Shown here piece by piece: positions 26,401 to 37,082 of a stretch of DNA of 64,000 bases. The DNA comes from Mya arenaria. Its lineage: Eukaryota > Mollusca > Bivalvia > Myida > Myidae. Every line of letters begins with the position of its first letter. Position 1 is the first letter of the stretch. Both the position numbers and the translations under genes were made by a program. The notes below the pieces were generated by a model, which saw only the letters and a program-made list of their open reading frames with translations, had not been told where the DNA came from and made no database searches. The stretch spans positions 2,807,001-2,871,000 of the forward strand of contig NC_069135.1 of NCBI RefSeq assembly GCF_026914265.1, read 5' to 3'.

Positions 26401-29400
26401 GGGCTAAATGAAAAGGCAACATTCCGTTACCAAATTCGAGTTCGTGAAACATAAAATAATAAGTTAATAACACATAATTTTAATGGCATAGTGTGTGCCG
26501 AGTATCATGAATATCTTTAACACGCATGGCGTCCGTCCAAGACAGAAGCCTGGGCACAAATACACCCCCAGAATATCGCAGACAAGAAAAAATGGTAGGG
26601 GGTTCTGGGTGGGGGGGCAGTCTCACCTGGTCCACTATGATCCGCATCTGTGTTCCGGTGACCGAACGACATCTTGGGTCCGCGGCCCCAGTAACTCGAG
26701 TTCGGCCGGTAGTTAGGACCCGGGGTGTTGAATCCTGGAGTTTCAACAGTAGATGTAATTGTTACATGGAGAACGAGACTTATTGACATTCTTTATGGCT
26801 CCTTATACATTTTTGTTGACAGGTGCGTGCAGACCATCGTTACTTACTTTGTTTTGTTAAATATAAATGTTCACCGGAAATATTTATTTCTACGTCCAAA
26901 AACTTTAACAAAATACGGGTCACTCCGAAAAAGATGTTACATTCTTTGCAATATGAGCAACCCTCGGACAATAACCAATCCGTAAAAAAATGACAAACAT
27001 CAAAAGCCGGGGAGTACCTTTCGTGTCGACGGGCTGCACGAGAGAGTTCGCGGGCCCCGTGTAGACGTTGCTTGGTGGCCGTCCGCCCATCCGGAAGCGC
27101 GGCCCCTCCTTTCCCGTGGCCCGGTGCTCCAGCTTGTACTTGCCCAGTATGCTGATTGATTTATCCGCTGTAATATAAGTCATGGTGTGGGTATGGAAGA
27201 AAGGGATGCCGGTAAAGCTGAAGTCACCGTCGGATACCCCTCACTCCACTCCTCACAATGGAGTGACTGAATGATCTGGGTCGATCATACATTTTCGACG
27301 ATGTGTTGTAGCTTCATTTTACTAGTATTAATATTCAAGTCGTGGCTAGACTCATCTGAAGGAAAACTATATTTCATGATTACCATGAAACGAAATCAGT
27401 GTAAAGTTTAATAATAAAACAAATAAGTGTATGTTTTCATTCGCCGTTATCTATCATTACTGTCCGGTATTCTCATTTTCTCTTATGTTAAATATCTCAC
27501 TGATCATATTAAATATCTCATTGATCATATAAATATCTCACTGATCATATTAAATATCTCACTGATCATATTAAATATCTCACTGATCATATAAATATCT
27601 CACTGATCATATTAAATACTAAAAGTATCTCACTGATCATATTAAATATCTCACTGATCATATTAAATTCATATTAAATATCTCACTGATCATATTAAAT
27701 ATCTCACTGATCATATAAATATCTCACTGATCATATTAAATATCTCATTGATCACATAAATATCTCACTGATCATATTAAATATCTCACTGATCATATTA
27801 AATATCTCATTGATCATATAAATATCTCACTGATCATATTAAATATCTCACTGATCATATAAATATCTCACTGATCATATTAAATATCTCACTGATCATA
27901 TGATATGACAACTTCATGATATCTGAAGCATTTATTTGATTGAAAATACAAACCTTTATGTTAAAACACGTTTAATTTTCTATGAATTTCATGTAGCCCG
28001 TTGTAATAAAGGATTTTAGTCGTCTCAATAATCTTGAATCCGTATAATTTTCACAAATGGCGCACACTTTATATTCTTATCTGCTAAACTTTGTCATTTA
28101 AATACTGGCTGAAGTTAGATTCACTTAAATATTTAGCAATATGAAACTATGACAGTAAGATATTTTAATTAATAAAAAATCACTAAGATGTTTATTGAAA
28201 CGACCCCCTGGCCGGTCTGGAAAAACAGTCATGTTGTGCCAAACAAACTCAGCAACATATATACAGTGTGACATGCATTCTTGTGTTATCAAGGGTTATC
28301 CTCAACTAAAAAGCAATACATGTCTTACCTTCCGCGTCAAAGTAGCACTTGCCCCGTCCTTTAAGCGTGATCTTCCGGCCCTTCCACAAGGCGTCCCCAG
28401 CAGTATTATACACGGAAGGACCTGGCAGGTGCCGCTTGTCTGTACATAATTATAAAAGGTGATATTTGATCATTGTCTGTCGGGGCAGATCTGCGGTCCA
28501 GTGCTAACACACTTGACTGTAAACCTGGGGTCGCAGGTTCGATTACCCACAGCACTATTAAAATACTAATCGTCTCAGCCACGGGAGGGACATTAAATGG
28601 GAGTCCCGTGTGACAGTGCTGTACACTTTCGCACGTTAAGAACCATGGTAGCTCTAACCAGAGCCACATTCTGTCTGTGCACAATGAACAAAATTCTAAA
28701 ACCCTCGGAATGGAGCGTGCGAGAATCAATAAGCTTATAATTACACATCCAAATCATTTTATGTTAACAGTTTACAAAAAAAAACGGTTGTACATGAGAA
28801 CTTGGCCGACGGTTACGTTTAAAGTGTTATAAAAGAGCAGACACACATGACGCGCGTAGCAGGTCCGCCCGGTTAGCTCAATCGGTAGGGTGTTCGACTG
28901 TGAATCTGACAAACCGGGTTTGATTCCCGGGTCGACCAGGTCTCTTCTGTTGTGATTGGTTATGAAATCATTTCTACAACCATTCGCACTGTACCACTGC
29001 CCCTGGCATGTACAGAAAATGTCAGTTCCTTGCAGAGGTGAAGGCACCTAGTACTGGTTAACCGCCTGATAGTCTGCCCAGGACAGGTGTGCGGTGGTTG
29101 AACAGTCACTCTGGGACCCTTCAATGTGCTCACGCCGGGACCCGGAGTATACACTTCTAACACCACCACCGCACGAAGCAGTGGTTTGGAATTTCACGAC
29201 CCGGGCGCATGTGTGTTTGGTGTGTGGTCACCAAGCAGGACAGTTGGTTTCCTAAGAATTCTCCGGTTCACCACACAACACAAACCCGAGTGTGTATAAC
29301 CTTGGCACAGCTCGTTTCAAAATCGTTTTCATTTTACGCAACCATTAAGTAATGGACATAATCATTAAGAATATCAACTTTAGTGCGTGTTAAAAAGTCC

Positions 29401-31924
29401 GCCTCTGCCAATCATTTGATACACACTCCTTGAGTCAGAGTTTGCGTTGACAATGTATCAGCCAATGGGGTTGTATTCTAAGTCAGTGAGATGACATGAA
29501 GTGAATTCTATATACAGTTATTTTGATATAACATGTTGCAGAAAACAAGGTATTCCTACCATATGAGACAAAATAAGATCACAGTAAATATGTTAGCACT
29601 TACCAATCTTTTAATATTTTTTTGCGTTTTCAGCTATTAAATACACGGTTACAATCTTTCCATAAATGCAATATTTAGTAATTAGTTAAAGGTGTATCAC
29701 TCAAAGTTTATGTTTCTTATACCTTGTGTATGTATTGATTTTGATTATGGGTGTCACTTTTAAGTATTTGGAATTGTGGAAAGCGCTTCGAGGGTAAAAA
29801 TAGTTACAATACCATCGATGAATTTCGGTCTGCCGACGATAGAGTAGTGTGGCGTCCCCTTCTTCGTGAGGTCAATCCTCGGTAGGTAGTCTGCGGGTCC
29901 GGGTAGCGGGTCACCTGACGGGATAAAGTAGTGGAATATATAAACTATATACGGCTTGTAGTTCATATAGATAGGCGCCACGTTGTTTGGTTCTATGGAA
30001 ATGTCCAAATGGATGGGATACAATGTTCTGTTATTTTATTTAGTCAAGAAACTGTTAAAAGCGTGTTTACATCAATACACCTGTCCGTCCGTCCGTCTGT
30101 CTGTCTTTCCGTCTGTCTGTCTGTCTGACAAACACCATTGCTTACAGTTTGGACTATGGACAATAAAATAGCACTTATATAATTAAATAGGTGTTTAAAT
30201 TACCGTTAAAAAAATAAAAACGTGAACAAGAACGCAGAACATTGCAGGTGGGTTTAAAATGGGCCGATTGTTTAGAACATTGTTAAAGCTGTTAAATATT
30301 TGGAGAAGTGCTCATAGATAAAATAAAACAAGTACAGCTAAAACAGTTGCCTCAAATCCTGTTAGACACAAATGCATTTATTAACTTCCATAGTAATAAC
30401 GATTATAAGAGTTAACTACGATGACATAAACGATGATAGCTTTAACACAGTTTTGTTTATATTTAGATGCAGTAATTACCAAGAGAGGTAAGCAGTTTCC
30501 CGTCCGGCGGAGGTACGTAGGCACCCATCGGTGTCCGGCATGATGGTGCTGAAACATGGACTCACGGTCATGAACAGAACAACAGTACACGCAATAATGC
30601 TATAAGTCGAAGAGACAGCGCGCTCGACTATTCCAAATCTTTTTTTAGTACAAGGATTGCAAAGTTGTAGTGAAGCATGCGTGGTTCAGTGCAAAATAAG
30701 ATTAAATGCAAAACCTTAACTAGAACATCAAAGGCAAATAATTAAGGGCCAAAATGGCATTATATAGATGAAATAGTTATCATGTTTGATTCAATGAAAA
30801 ACATCCAGTAGTTGCTGAGTTATTGACGTATATGTGCTTACATGCAACTCGTAATCCAGAATTTTTGATAAGTTGAATAAAGAGGGAAAGTTAATCTAAT
30901 ATACAAGATAGATTTATCTCACTTGGACAATTAAGAAGGTTGGATGGTTTGGAGTTCGTGTATAAAGTTTTGAACAATGCAAAACTTGATGTGTTTGGTG
31001 AGATATTGGCATAAATGTGGTAACATGCAAAACCTTAAGGAGAGTATCTAAAACGAATTATAAAGGGCCATTATTTGCACAATAGAGTTATCTCACTTGG
31101 TTATTTAAGTAGAAGTTTTATGTCGAATAAGCAAAGGGCACTTTTTGCATCAAATGCATGACATTGTTATCTAACTTCATTAATCAAGAAGGTTGGATGT
31201 GTGGAAGGTCCTGTATAAAGTATCAGTGCAATACCCGATGTATTTGCTGAGATATTGTCTTAATGTAACATGCGAAACCTTAACCAGATTTTATAAGTCA
31301 AATGATAAAGGTCCATTATTTACATCGATTCAAGTATTTTTTGCAGACATTACGGACCACAACGCAGTACTAATAACCCTATCATTATATAATTAACTCG
31401 TTAAATCACAAAAAAACACGTGCATTCATAATAAATGTCATTTTAATGCGCGACGATATTTGTTACGACGTGACGTCAGCAGAGTAGATTCTAAAACCAT
31501 AGCCGAAAACGGACTACCGTATTTTGTGGTATTTACTGTGAGTGGATTTATGATTGGAATACATGTATAATAAAACGAAATATTGAAAGTAAAATGCCGT
31601 GATATTTTAATCGATTATTGTTTTGGGTCTGATTTCAAAGCAAGCTTAAAAAGCATGTATTTAATGAAATGCACGTTTCGCGGAGTAATGGTAAAGAAGT
31701 ACTTCAGTACTTGACTGGTCGTCAATTGTTTTTGTAACAAATCGAATACCTTGCCCATATGCACTGTTTAGGTACTTGATTACAGGAACCAGTTTCAAGA
31801 CTCATAAAAATGATCGATTGTTCTTAGAAACCATTCATTATTTACCGGCAACATCTCATATATTCGTGCAGTAAGTTCCACAGCGCCTCTTAAAAACTAA
31901 TGGCGTATTGGAAACTCAGACTTT

Positions 31925-31975
<51 letters not shown>

Positions 31976-32588
31976 GAACAACACAAAACTCCACAACCAA
32001 CACATTGCATAATTTATATACATGTACATGTACTATATAAAACTAGGGGTGTTTATCAGGAATTGTTAGGTTCTGCCTTAGAACGGTCAGTAAAATGTAA
32101 ATGTACCCAAAGTTCTTCTATTATTAGGGATCCCAACACATCTGCAGACGAAGTAATACAATGTTATCTAGTTAACCCGATACTATATTATTACTCTTAT
32201 TAAGTGGAATTCGCAAACCATAACTAGTTAACCTGTTAGGCTGTTAGTGTTGAACAGCTAAAAAGGTAACATGTGGCACTTCCTGTTTTAAGTTTGATGA
32301 TTTTTTTCTTACCATATATAAACGTTTGGCGAATGTAAACTAGATAGCTAGATAATTATCGCAAAAATAAGTGGTTAACATAAACAAATTCGCGAACGTC
32401 AACAGGTTATCTTACGGCAGTAATATGCCATCCTAATTACACTTACGGAGAATATGCCGCTGCTTGTCGGCGGAAATGCACACCGAGTCGGCTATTTCTG
32501 TTTTCTCCGAGATGACTGTCGGAGAGATAATCACTTCCTGCGTGTCCTCAGACAGCGTTACGATCTTCTTCAGCCGATCCCAAGGCAT
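11552..32588 (-). CDS. SHIPPO/PG-rich repeat protein, ODF3/CIMAP-like (14 exons, 531 aa)
   Basis: Members of this family bind axonemal microtubules in cilia and sperm tails. Exons 5'->3': 32588-32447, 30548-30480, 29914-29813, 28439-28329, 27167-27018, 26734-26627, 25933-25844, 24307-24203, 18802-18701, 16026-15895, 15587-15480, 15253-15146, 14794-14690, 11715-11552. Every junction is GT/AG and every intron is phase 1; the sum is 1596 nt with stop. Most middle exons hold one PGPxxY-type unit, for example LPGPADYLP, LPGPSVYNT, TPGPNYRP, NPGPADYHV, GPGPGAYDP, FPGPNAYAA, TPGPGQYSP. The ATG at 32588 has an in-frame TAA four codons upstream. Exon 1 (MPWDRLKKIVTL...) lacks the motif and resembles nothing I recognise. 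Exon 2 is the weakest call, supported only by phase and splice sites. The length is about twice that of vertebrate ODF3. Confidence 0.85.
11914..14483 (+). mobile_element. 5'-truncated LINE with frameshifted reverse transcriptase
   Basis: It lies in the last intron of the SHIPPO gene, on the opposite strand. Frames at 11914-12120, 12165-13118 and 13177-13977 cover one reverse transcriptase: KSTGPDGIGPNILRYC, NYRPISILNTLSKIFER and YLDLRKAFDLVDHEILL, then after a stop and frame break the catalytic LYADDSTL, and a C-terminal YYNAYIMSNMEYCCSVWG block. The 3' end is AATAAAG followed by a (TTA)n tail to about 14483. The endonuclease half is missing, so it is 5'-truncated and inactive. It is of the Jockey/CR1/I type; the clade is not resolved. 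Confidence 0.9.
17555..18379 (-). CDS. Intronless SHIPPO-repeat protein (274 aa), nested
   Basis: A single open frame runs from an ATG at 18379 to a stop at 17555. It contains TPGPDAYNIKSTIGQSPG, TPAPGAYNIESGIGKG and further degenerate units (PSPPSTRYNLKSSIG, PPPDMYKTED), each followed by an RRDARFAGDR / FLLPR-like linker. This is the repeat pattern of SHIPPO/STPG proteins of cilia and sperm tails. It sits on the same strand inside intron 9 of the larger SHIPPO gene. The only plausible acceptor just before the ATG would read G-AA-TGA from exon 9, an immediate stop, so it is unlikely to be an alternative exon of the host. It is more likely an independent gene or retrocopy. The linker repeats are longer and differently worded than in the host gene. 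Confidence 0.75.
   Translation of the reverse strand: MKESPRRFHARSEYSLPTYRSPISDAGSVSLPSIRSTTRQSMRSYRSNMGSRMLLPSDFDTPGPDAYNIKSTIGQSPGALFKGDRSRSFEQAKSSNAVFLLPRLANATPAPGAYNIESGIGKGLKSTFGTARRDARFAGDRNNNAVFLISRYDDPSPPSTRYNLKSSIGSHSSFLNRDNTLAPGSSFSRAKRDARFAGDRNARFLLPRIVPKNPPPDMYKTEDVSSFGKRVRGGVTFGRERRNARFPGDTKAKFLLMERTDKFRRPHSYTGANL
18840..19100. repeat. About 2.3 tandem copies of a ~120-bp unit
   Basis: The stretch with GTAGAAACAGGAATA...GAGTAAAATGTAAA...ATATCAGCTGCTTGTAA occurs at about 18855 and again at about 18975, with a partial third copy. It lies in the 5.4-kb intron 8 of the SHIPPO gene. No function is apparent. Confidence 0.7.
20440..24050. repeat. 45-bp minisatellite complex
   Basis: The unit is 45 bp, containing AAAATGTGGACTCAAACC and CTACGCTTGTCTGCTGCC. 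Near-perfect blocks cover 20595-22275 (about 37 units) and 22530-23250 (about 16 units); diverged units (ATTTCGTGACA variants) fill the rest. Because 45 is a multiple of 3 and the unit lacks stops in several frames, frames stay open for hundreds of codons on both strands (15-residue repeats such as DSNLRLSPANAIQNV and FESTFCIALAADKRR). It lies wholly in intron 8 of the SHIPPO gene, and I do not call it coding. Confidence 0.95.
24931..25576. mobile_element. Foldback element with internal hairpin
   Basis: The ends are a perfect 18-bp inverted repeat, TATAAGTATCTTCCATGG (24931-24948) against its inverse at 25559-25576. Inside is a strong hairpin: arms 24955-25003 and 25016-25064 match at 45 of 49 positions around a 12-nt loop. 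No open frame fits. It lies in intron 7 of the SHIPPO gene. Whether outer ends and hairpin are one element or two nested ones is uncertain. Confidence 0.65.
27485..27905. repeat. ~20-bp tandem array with TGATCA in each unit
   Basis: The unit ATCTCACTGATCATATTAA repeats about twenty times with 1-2-bp length variation. Each unit contains the palindrome TGATCA. It lies in intron 4 of the SHIPPO gene. Confidence 0.95.
28475..28730 (+). mobile_element. tRNA-derived SINE (copy 1)
   Basis: A tRNA-like head has a weak A box near 28497 (GGTCCAGTGCTAAC) and a B box near 28536 (GGTTCGATTACC). A body containing GGGAGTCCCGTGTGACAGTG and GCACGTTAAGAACCATGG follows. Both promoter boxes with a non-tRNA body mark a SINE. 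It lies in intron 3 of the SHIPPO gene. Confidence 0.65.
28866..29165 (+). mobile_element. tRNA-derived SINE (copy 2, different family)
   Basis: The head reads CCCGGTTAGCTCAATCGGTA (A box) and CCGGGTTTGATTCCCGG (B box, perfect T-stem), spaced as in a tRNA. The acceptor stem does not pair well, and about 220 bp of unrelated body follows, so it is a SINE head rather than a functional tRNA. The tail boundary is uncertain. Confidence 0.65.
30650..31340. repeat. Diverged copies of the 'AACCTTAACCAGAATTT' repeat family
   Basis: Two to three diverged units contain AAACCTTAA-CAGA, AAGGGCCATTATTTGCA and GCTGAGATATTG. They match the regular array at 39975-41300. Located in intron 1 of the SHIPPO gene. 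Confidence 0.6.
31926..31974. repeat. (TCA)n microsatellite
   Basis: About sixteen uninterrupted trinucleotide units in intron 1 of the SHIPPO gene. Confidence 0.98.
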
Positions 32589-32965
32589 GTTTTTTAATTA
32601 GACCTTCACGTAGGTTTATACCTATATCCAAAAACTTCAGTTTCAATAATTCCTTCTTATTTAAAAAAAATAAATATGTAAAAGTATACGATGACTGTCG
32701 GTCTATATCGCTGCACCCTTAAGATGACTTTCCTATATCAGCTTTATTTTAGTTTGAACGAATAAATTCGCCTTCTGTTTAACTTAACTGAGATTTAATT
32801 GGAAATTATCTCAGACAATTGAGAATATCCACTGCCACAATAGCTATACTGTAGTCTGATTTCTTGGTGCTTTTTTCAATAACACGCGTGTACATTCAAG
32901 TACATCGGATACAACAGTTCGGGATTGCTGGAAGCCACGTCAAGGATACGACGTCATTTCAATTA

Positions 32966-32973
32966 TGACGTCA
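32966..32973. promoter_or_regulatory. Candidate CRE (TGACGTCA) upstream of the SHIPPO gene
   Basis: A perfect cAMP-response-element palindrome lies about 380 bp upstream of the SHIPPO start codon, with a second near-copy (CGACGTCAT) at 32949-32957. CREM/CREB-type factors drive many testis genes in animals, which would suit a sperm-tail gene. Use here is inference. Confidence 0.35.
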
Positions 32974-33310
32974 TATTGACGGAAAACGTCCAAAAATATT
33001 GTCGCCATTTAAAAAGCAAAGTTTGAGTATTCTTGTATTTTCGCATCTTAAGCGACGGTAGTAAGTCAAAATAAATGAAAACATTTATTCAAACGACTTG
33101 ATTGGCGTGAAAAATGGCAAAAATATTTCTGTTCAACGTTTTATTTATAAAAAATACCATACAGTGTTATTTATTAAAAGCCAAATTTGATACAATCTTT
33201 TTTATTATTTTTTAAATAAATGTCCCATAAGATAAAGTTTACTAAACGGTTTATAACGAAAATATCCTCGTCGAGTACTGGATTAAGGCGACCGCCGTGC
33301 ATGGTACAGC

Positions 33311-36300
33311 CTACAGCACGGATCTGTCGTCCGGGTGGCCGTACCGATTATCGTACCAGGGGTTAGGGCCCCACGCGGTGGAACCCTTGTAATAGGGGTA
33401 GTCGTCCACAACTACCTGTTCCTGTACGTACGCAGGGGTCGGCTCCGGCTCCCTGAAACATACGGGAATGCGTGAAATACTAGTATAGGGCCGTCACACA
33501 CAAACATGCAAAAGGGAGTGATACACAGGCCCAAATGATATTTCCGGCAAATGCATGTGCTGGATGTCCGACTACTTCTCAATGAGAAATTAATAACATC
33601 ATATTTTGTCTACGGTGTTAATCTTAGATACTGTCAGGCCTATTCAAGAGGCCGTTTCTCTTGATCGTGCCAACCTGTAATAGACGGGCCTCTCTGGTTG
33701 GTACATCGGATGAGGTCCGTAGTAGCGACGGTCCCTGACCATAGTCCGGTCCGAGAACAGTTCCGTGTCCGAGCGCGTCTCCGACTTCTCCCGGTCCTGA
33801 CCGCCACACACGCCTACGTTTCAAAGAACAAAGTGTATTGTACAAATACCTCCGGACCATACACAAACGCAACAACATTCATATAATACAAATAGGGATA
33901 GCGTTTATAAACTTCAGCAAGATATGCAACGGTGGTTTGGAACTAACGTTGACCTTGACACGTAATCAATAGAATTGAACTCGTGTATCAAAACATATAT
34001 CAATCCATTAAACTTTGCAAGCGTTTACGTCTGGACATTAACTTATAGCAAATTCGTAGAAGAAAATGGACCATGAGAAAGTCAAACTTGATCTGTATTG
34101 TATTGTGTACCGTCGACACCGTCATAAATTGGCGTCCGGACGCAGTTGTTTTTTAGTAAATTGCGTAAAGTTGCATAACTCCGTAAAGATATAGCAAGTT
34201 GTAACCAGGGTCAATGTCACGATCCTTTTTTTACGGAAATCCAGAGGACCTAAACACCTCTTCACCGACCTGTGAGCCAGAGAAGCATTAGGGCGACGAC
34301 GAGGGCGAGGAATCCTGCGATGCCGACGAGGACGACTGAGTAGGGTATGTGCATGGTGGCGTCGTGAGGGACGTCCGAGTCAACCGTGTCCTGGACGTTC
34401 GACTGCATGTCCGCCACCATCCCCACCGGAACCCACACAATGATACCTGAAGATGTAGTATACACATGTAACTGGCTTAAATACCATAACAAATCATAAC
34501 AACTGATAGCGTAGCCTTCGTAAGAGTAACGTTATAGTATTAAGTTTGTTTAAACATATGTGAAGCCGCCATGGCCAGCTACTACATGCACTATAATAAA
34601 ACATGGTCTGACGGATCGCCAACTTAGTCAATACGTCGAACCGCGCTTTAAATACCGGCGATTAGCCACAAGAAGAATCCCGTAGAGGCGACGAGGCGGT
34701 ACGTGTACGTCCGGAAGATGCAGCAGACGAGGCAGAGCACGAGGATGAAGCCGAACGTCGCCAGGACCACCGCTACGATCATGATGACGCGCCATGCTAC
34801 CCACTCCTCCTTGTCCGCCGTCAGAGCCTCGATCCAGGTGTAGTGGTACGTGTAGGCTGGAGGAGATGAAAAATAAGTATATATTAAGATAATTATCTTT
34901 TCAATTGGTACTTATTATTAAGAAAGAAAACTTGAACTCCAAAAGGTGTGACCCCTGTCGGCAGTGCCAATAATTTTCTAAATAGTAAAAGGTCACAATG
35001 AACTTGACCTTTAATCGACTGACCCAAAAATCAATAGGGGTCATCTTATGACCTTGCCTAATATGCTTATCGGGTTGAAAGACTTTACACTAAATCGTGT
35101 AATACTATTAAATTAATAGTAATTGATCGGAAACGCCCTTAATATGTATAGTAAAAACACCATGACACATTCGGAACTCCTCGGCCATTTTTTCAAAAAC
35201 AACCTCGGATGTATGCCGGTACATCTGTTGAAGTAGTCCGTATTTTTTTAATAAAAGCATTAATTAAATGTAGTGTTTAAGAGTTGTATTCATTGCTCTC
35301 AGTTTAAATTGATTGCCAGTGAAGTGTATTATTGCAAACATAATTACGATTCCCAAGAGTTAAGTCATAAATTTTAAATACTAAATAAGATTACTACGCG
35401 ATCTATTTGCAGCGGACATAAACGTATCACTTTTTAAGTATTTAAACCGTCCATATACATCCGAGGTTGTTTTTGAAAAAATGGCCGAGGAGTTCCGAAT
35501 GCACCATGACATTGACCTACTTACCCAAAAAGTCGTGCAAAAGTTATCGAACGGAAGCGAGTGTGACACTGAAAACGCGGACGACGACATCGGAGAAAGT
35601 AATCCGTATGTGTCAGACATGTTTCAAAGACGACACTGGCATTACGCGCTCTTGAAGACGTCGGGTTAATTGTCTCAATATTTTCTTACATAACTTATAT
35701 TGTGCCAAAATGGGTTTCGCTCACAAAGATTCCACTCCTAACCCGTTAGATATGTCAGCCATTATAAGCTTTGAAAGAAATAATTTAAAGGCGAAATACC
35801 CTTACAAAATAACAAACGCGTTTGGGTTCCTACCAACGTAAGCCATGTCTGTGACACACTCGTCCGAAGCGTCGCCGGCCTGGCATGTCTTACAGTCGCG
35901 CAGTTCCTGGGGACAGTGGATGTCGTAAAACAGCGACCTGCAGAGGAGGTACATTGGTTAGTGTAAGCTTTAAGGGTTAAAGTGGAATGAAGAGTAACTG
36001 TAAGTTAAGTGACAATATCAAGAGTAAAAACACAATGCGCAATATACTTGAAAATATTGTTATTTCATTTCAAACTTCAAAATAGTAAAAATCATTATGT
36101 GAGTTTGAACTTTCCACTTCACATACATGATTTGTTGATGTATTCACAAGGGGACCGCATGAAAAGTCACCTGAATCCGTGTTAGTATAAATTACCCTGT
36201 GAGATATCCATACTTCTTGATTTATTAAAATTTAACTATCTAAAATGTCACCATGAAGTATTCTTATTGACACACACCTGTTAATTGAGGACACTGTATA

Positions 36301-36432
36301 CTCGCTCTCAGCCTGCCGCTCCTGGAAGGTGACCACGAGCCAGCCAGGCGTCGAGAAGCCCGTCCAGAGGAAGATGAACGCCAGCGTCGCCAGCACCATC
36401 AGCATGATGTGGTAACAGAACAGCGCGTCCAT
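33311..36432 (-). CDS. Claudin-like four-span membrane protein (6 exons, 305 aa)
   Basis: Exons 5'->3' are 36432-36278, 35937-35834, 34856-34656, 34446-34270, 33813-33675 and 33452-33311, giving 918 nt with stop and agreeing phases. Four hydrophobic spans are visible: LMVLATLAFIFLWTGF (about residues 8-28), VIMIVAVVLATFGFILVLCL (108-132), a third around FFLWLIAGIIVWVPVG (145-163) and VVLVGIAGFLALVVALMLLW (188-210). The first outer loop is long and cysteine-rich (CPQELRDCKTC...DEC). A cytosolic tail of about 95 residues follows, charged at first and then rich in Tyr and Pro (RRYYGPHP, DDYPYYKG). The layout resembles the claudin/PMP22 group, but the W-GLW-C-C signature is not clearly present. 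The donor after exon 4 (GTCGGT) is weak. A poly(A) signal (AATAAA, minus) is at 33201-33206. Confidence 0.75.
35168..35501. mobile_element. 334-bp MITE with 47-bp perfect terminal inverted repeats
   Basis: Positions 35168-35214 and 35455-35501 are exact inverse copies over 47 bp; the ends begin CATTCGGAACTCCTCGGCC. The direct repeat CACCATGACA flanks it at 35158-35167 and 35502-35511, a 10-bp target duplication. It sits in intron 2 of the claudin-like gene. The perfect ends suggest a recent insertion. It contains the GGCCGAGGAGTTCCGA motif also seen near 54078. Confidence 0.9.
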
Positions 36433-37082
36433 CCTAAGTCCGTAATGCGAACTCCGCACACGACGGTTTTAAAGATGAACGGGACAAAATATCGCAGCAC
36501 TCAATAGACACTTTCCACAACTTCTTGTTATTTCTCAGTAATTCACGTCAACTACTTAATATATGCGAAAAATATTTGGTACTAGCTAGACTAAAAGTCT
36601 TGTTATTTACCAAATGGTTATGTCAAAAGGCTCAACGAAAACTACTTCTTTGCATTTTGTTATACAAAATTTGATTTCGCTTCTAAATAAAATAATTATC
36701 CATTAAGGACAGGGGTGGCGGGTCTCATTTCAAACGAAACATCTTTAAAACGTTGAACTGCTTTTACCATATGAGCTGTTGAATTGTCACCCCTGTGTAT
36801 ACCAATTTCACAGTGGCTGATCGCGACATGCACCATGGCTCGGCCGACACGGTTAACTGGCCACAAACTGATACACCCAAAATTTGCAATCATTATTGGA
36901 TACGGTCTGTGAACAACTCTCAGTATAACTCTAGTCACATCCACGAGCTATGAGCTCTGTAAGGGGTTTCCAGACGCAATTTTGCAAAAACTGACAAAGA
37001 TGACTCTTGCGAGCATCGTAGCGATTCTCGACGAGATCGTAGAAATGTTCGGTGGCGGGAGCAACTCGAAAAGGTCCCGCCC

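Noticed and set aside
28866..28941. A tRNA gene (anticodon region GTG)
   Set aside because: The T stem is perfect but the acceptor and anticodon stems do not pair well, and a SINE-like body follows.
29100..29165. A SHIPPO exon (minus strand reading VYTPGPGVSTL)
   Set aside because: It carries PGPG, but it overlaps the tail of a SINE, and the flanking exons already join in phase without it.
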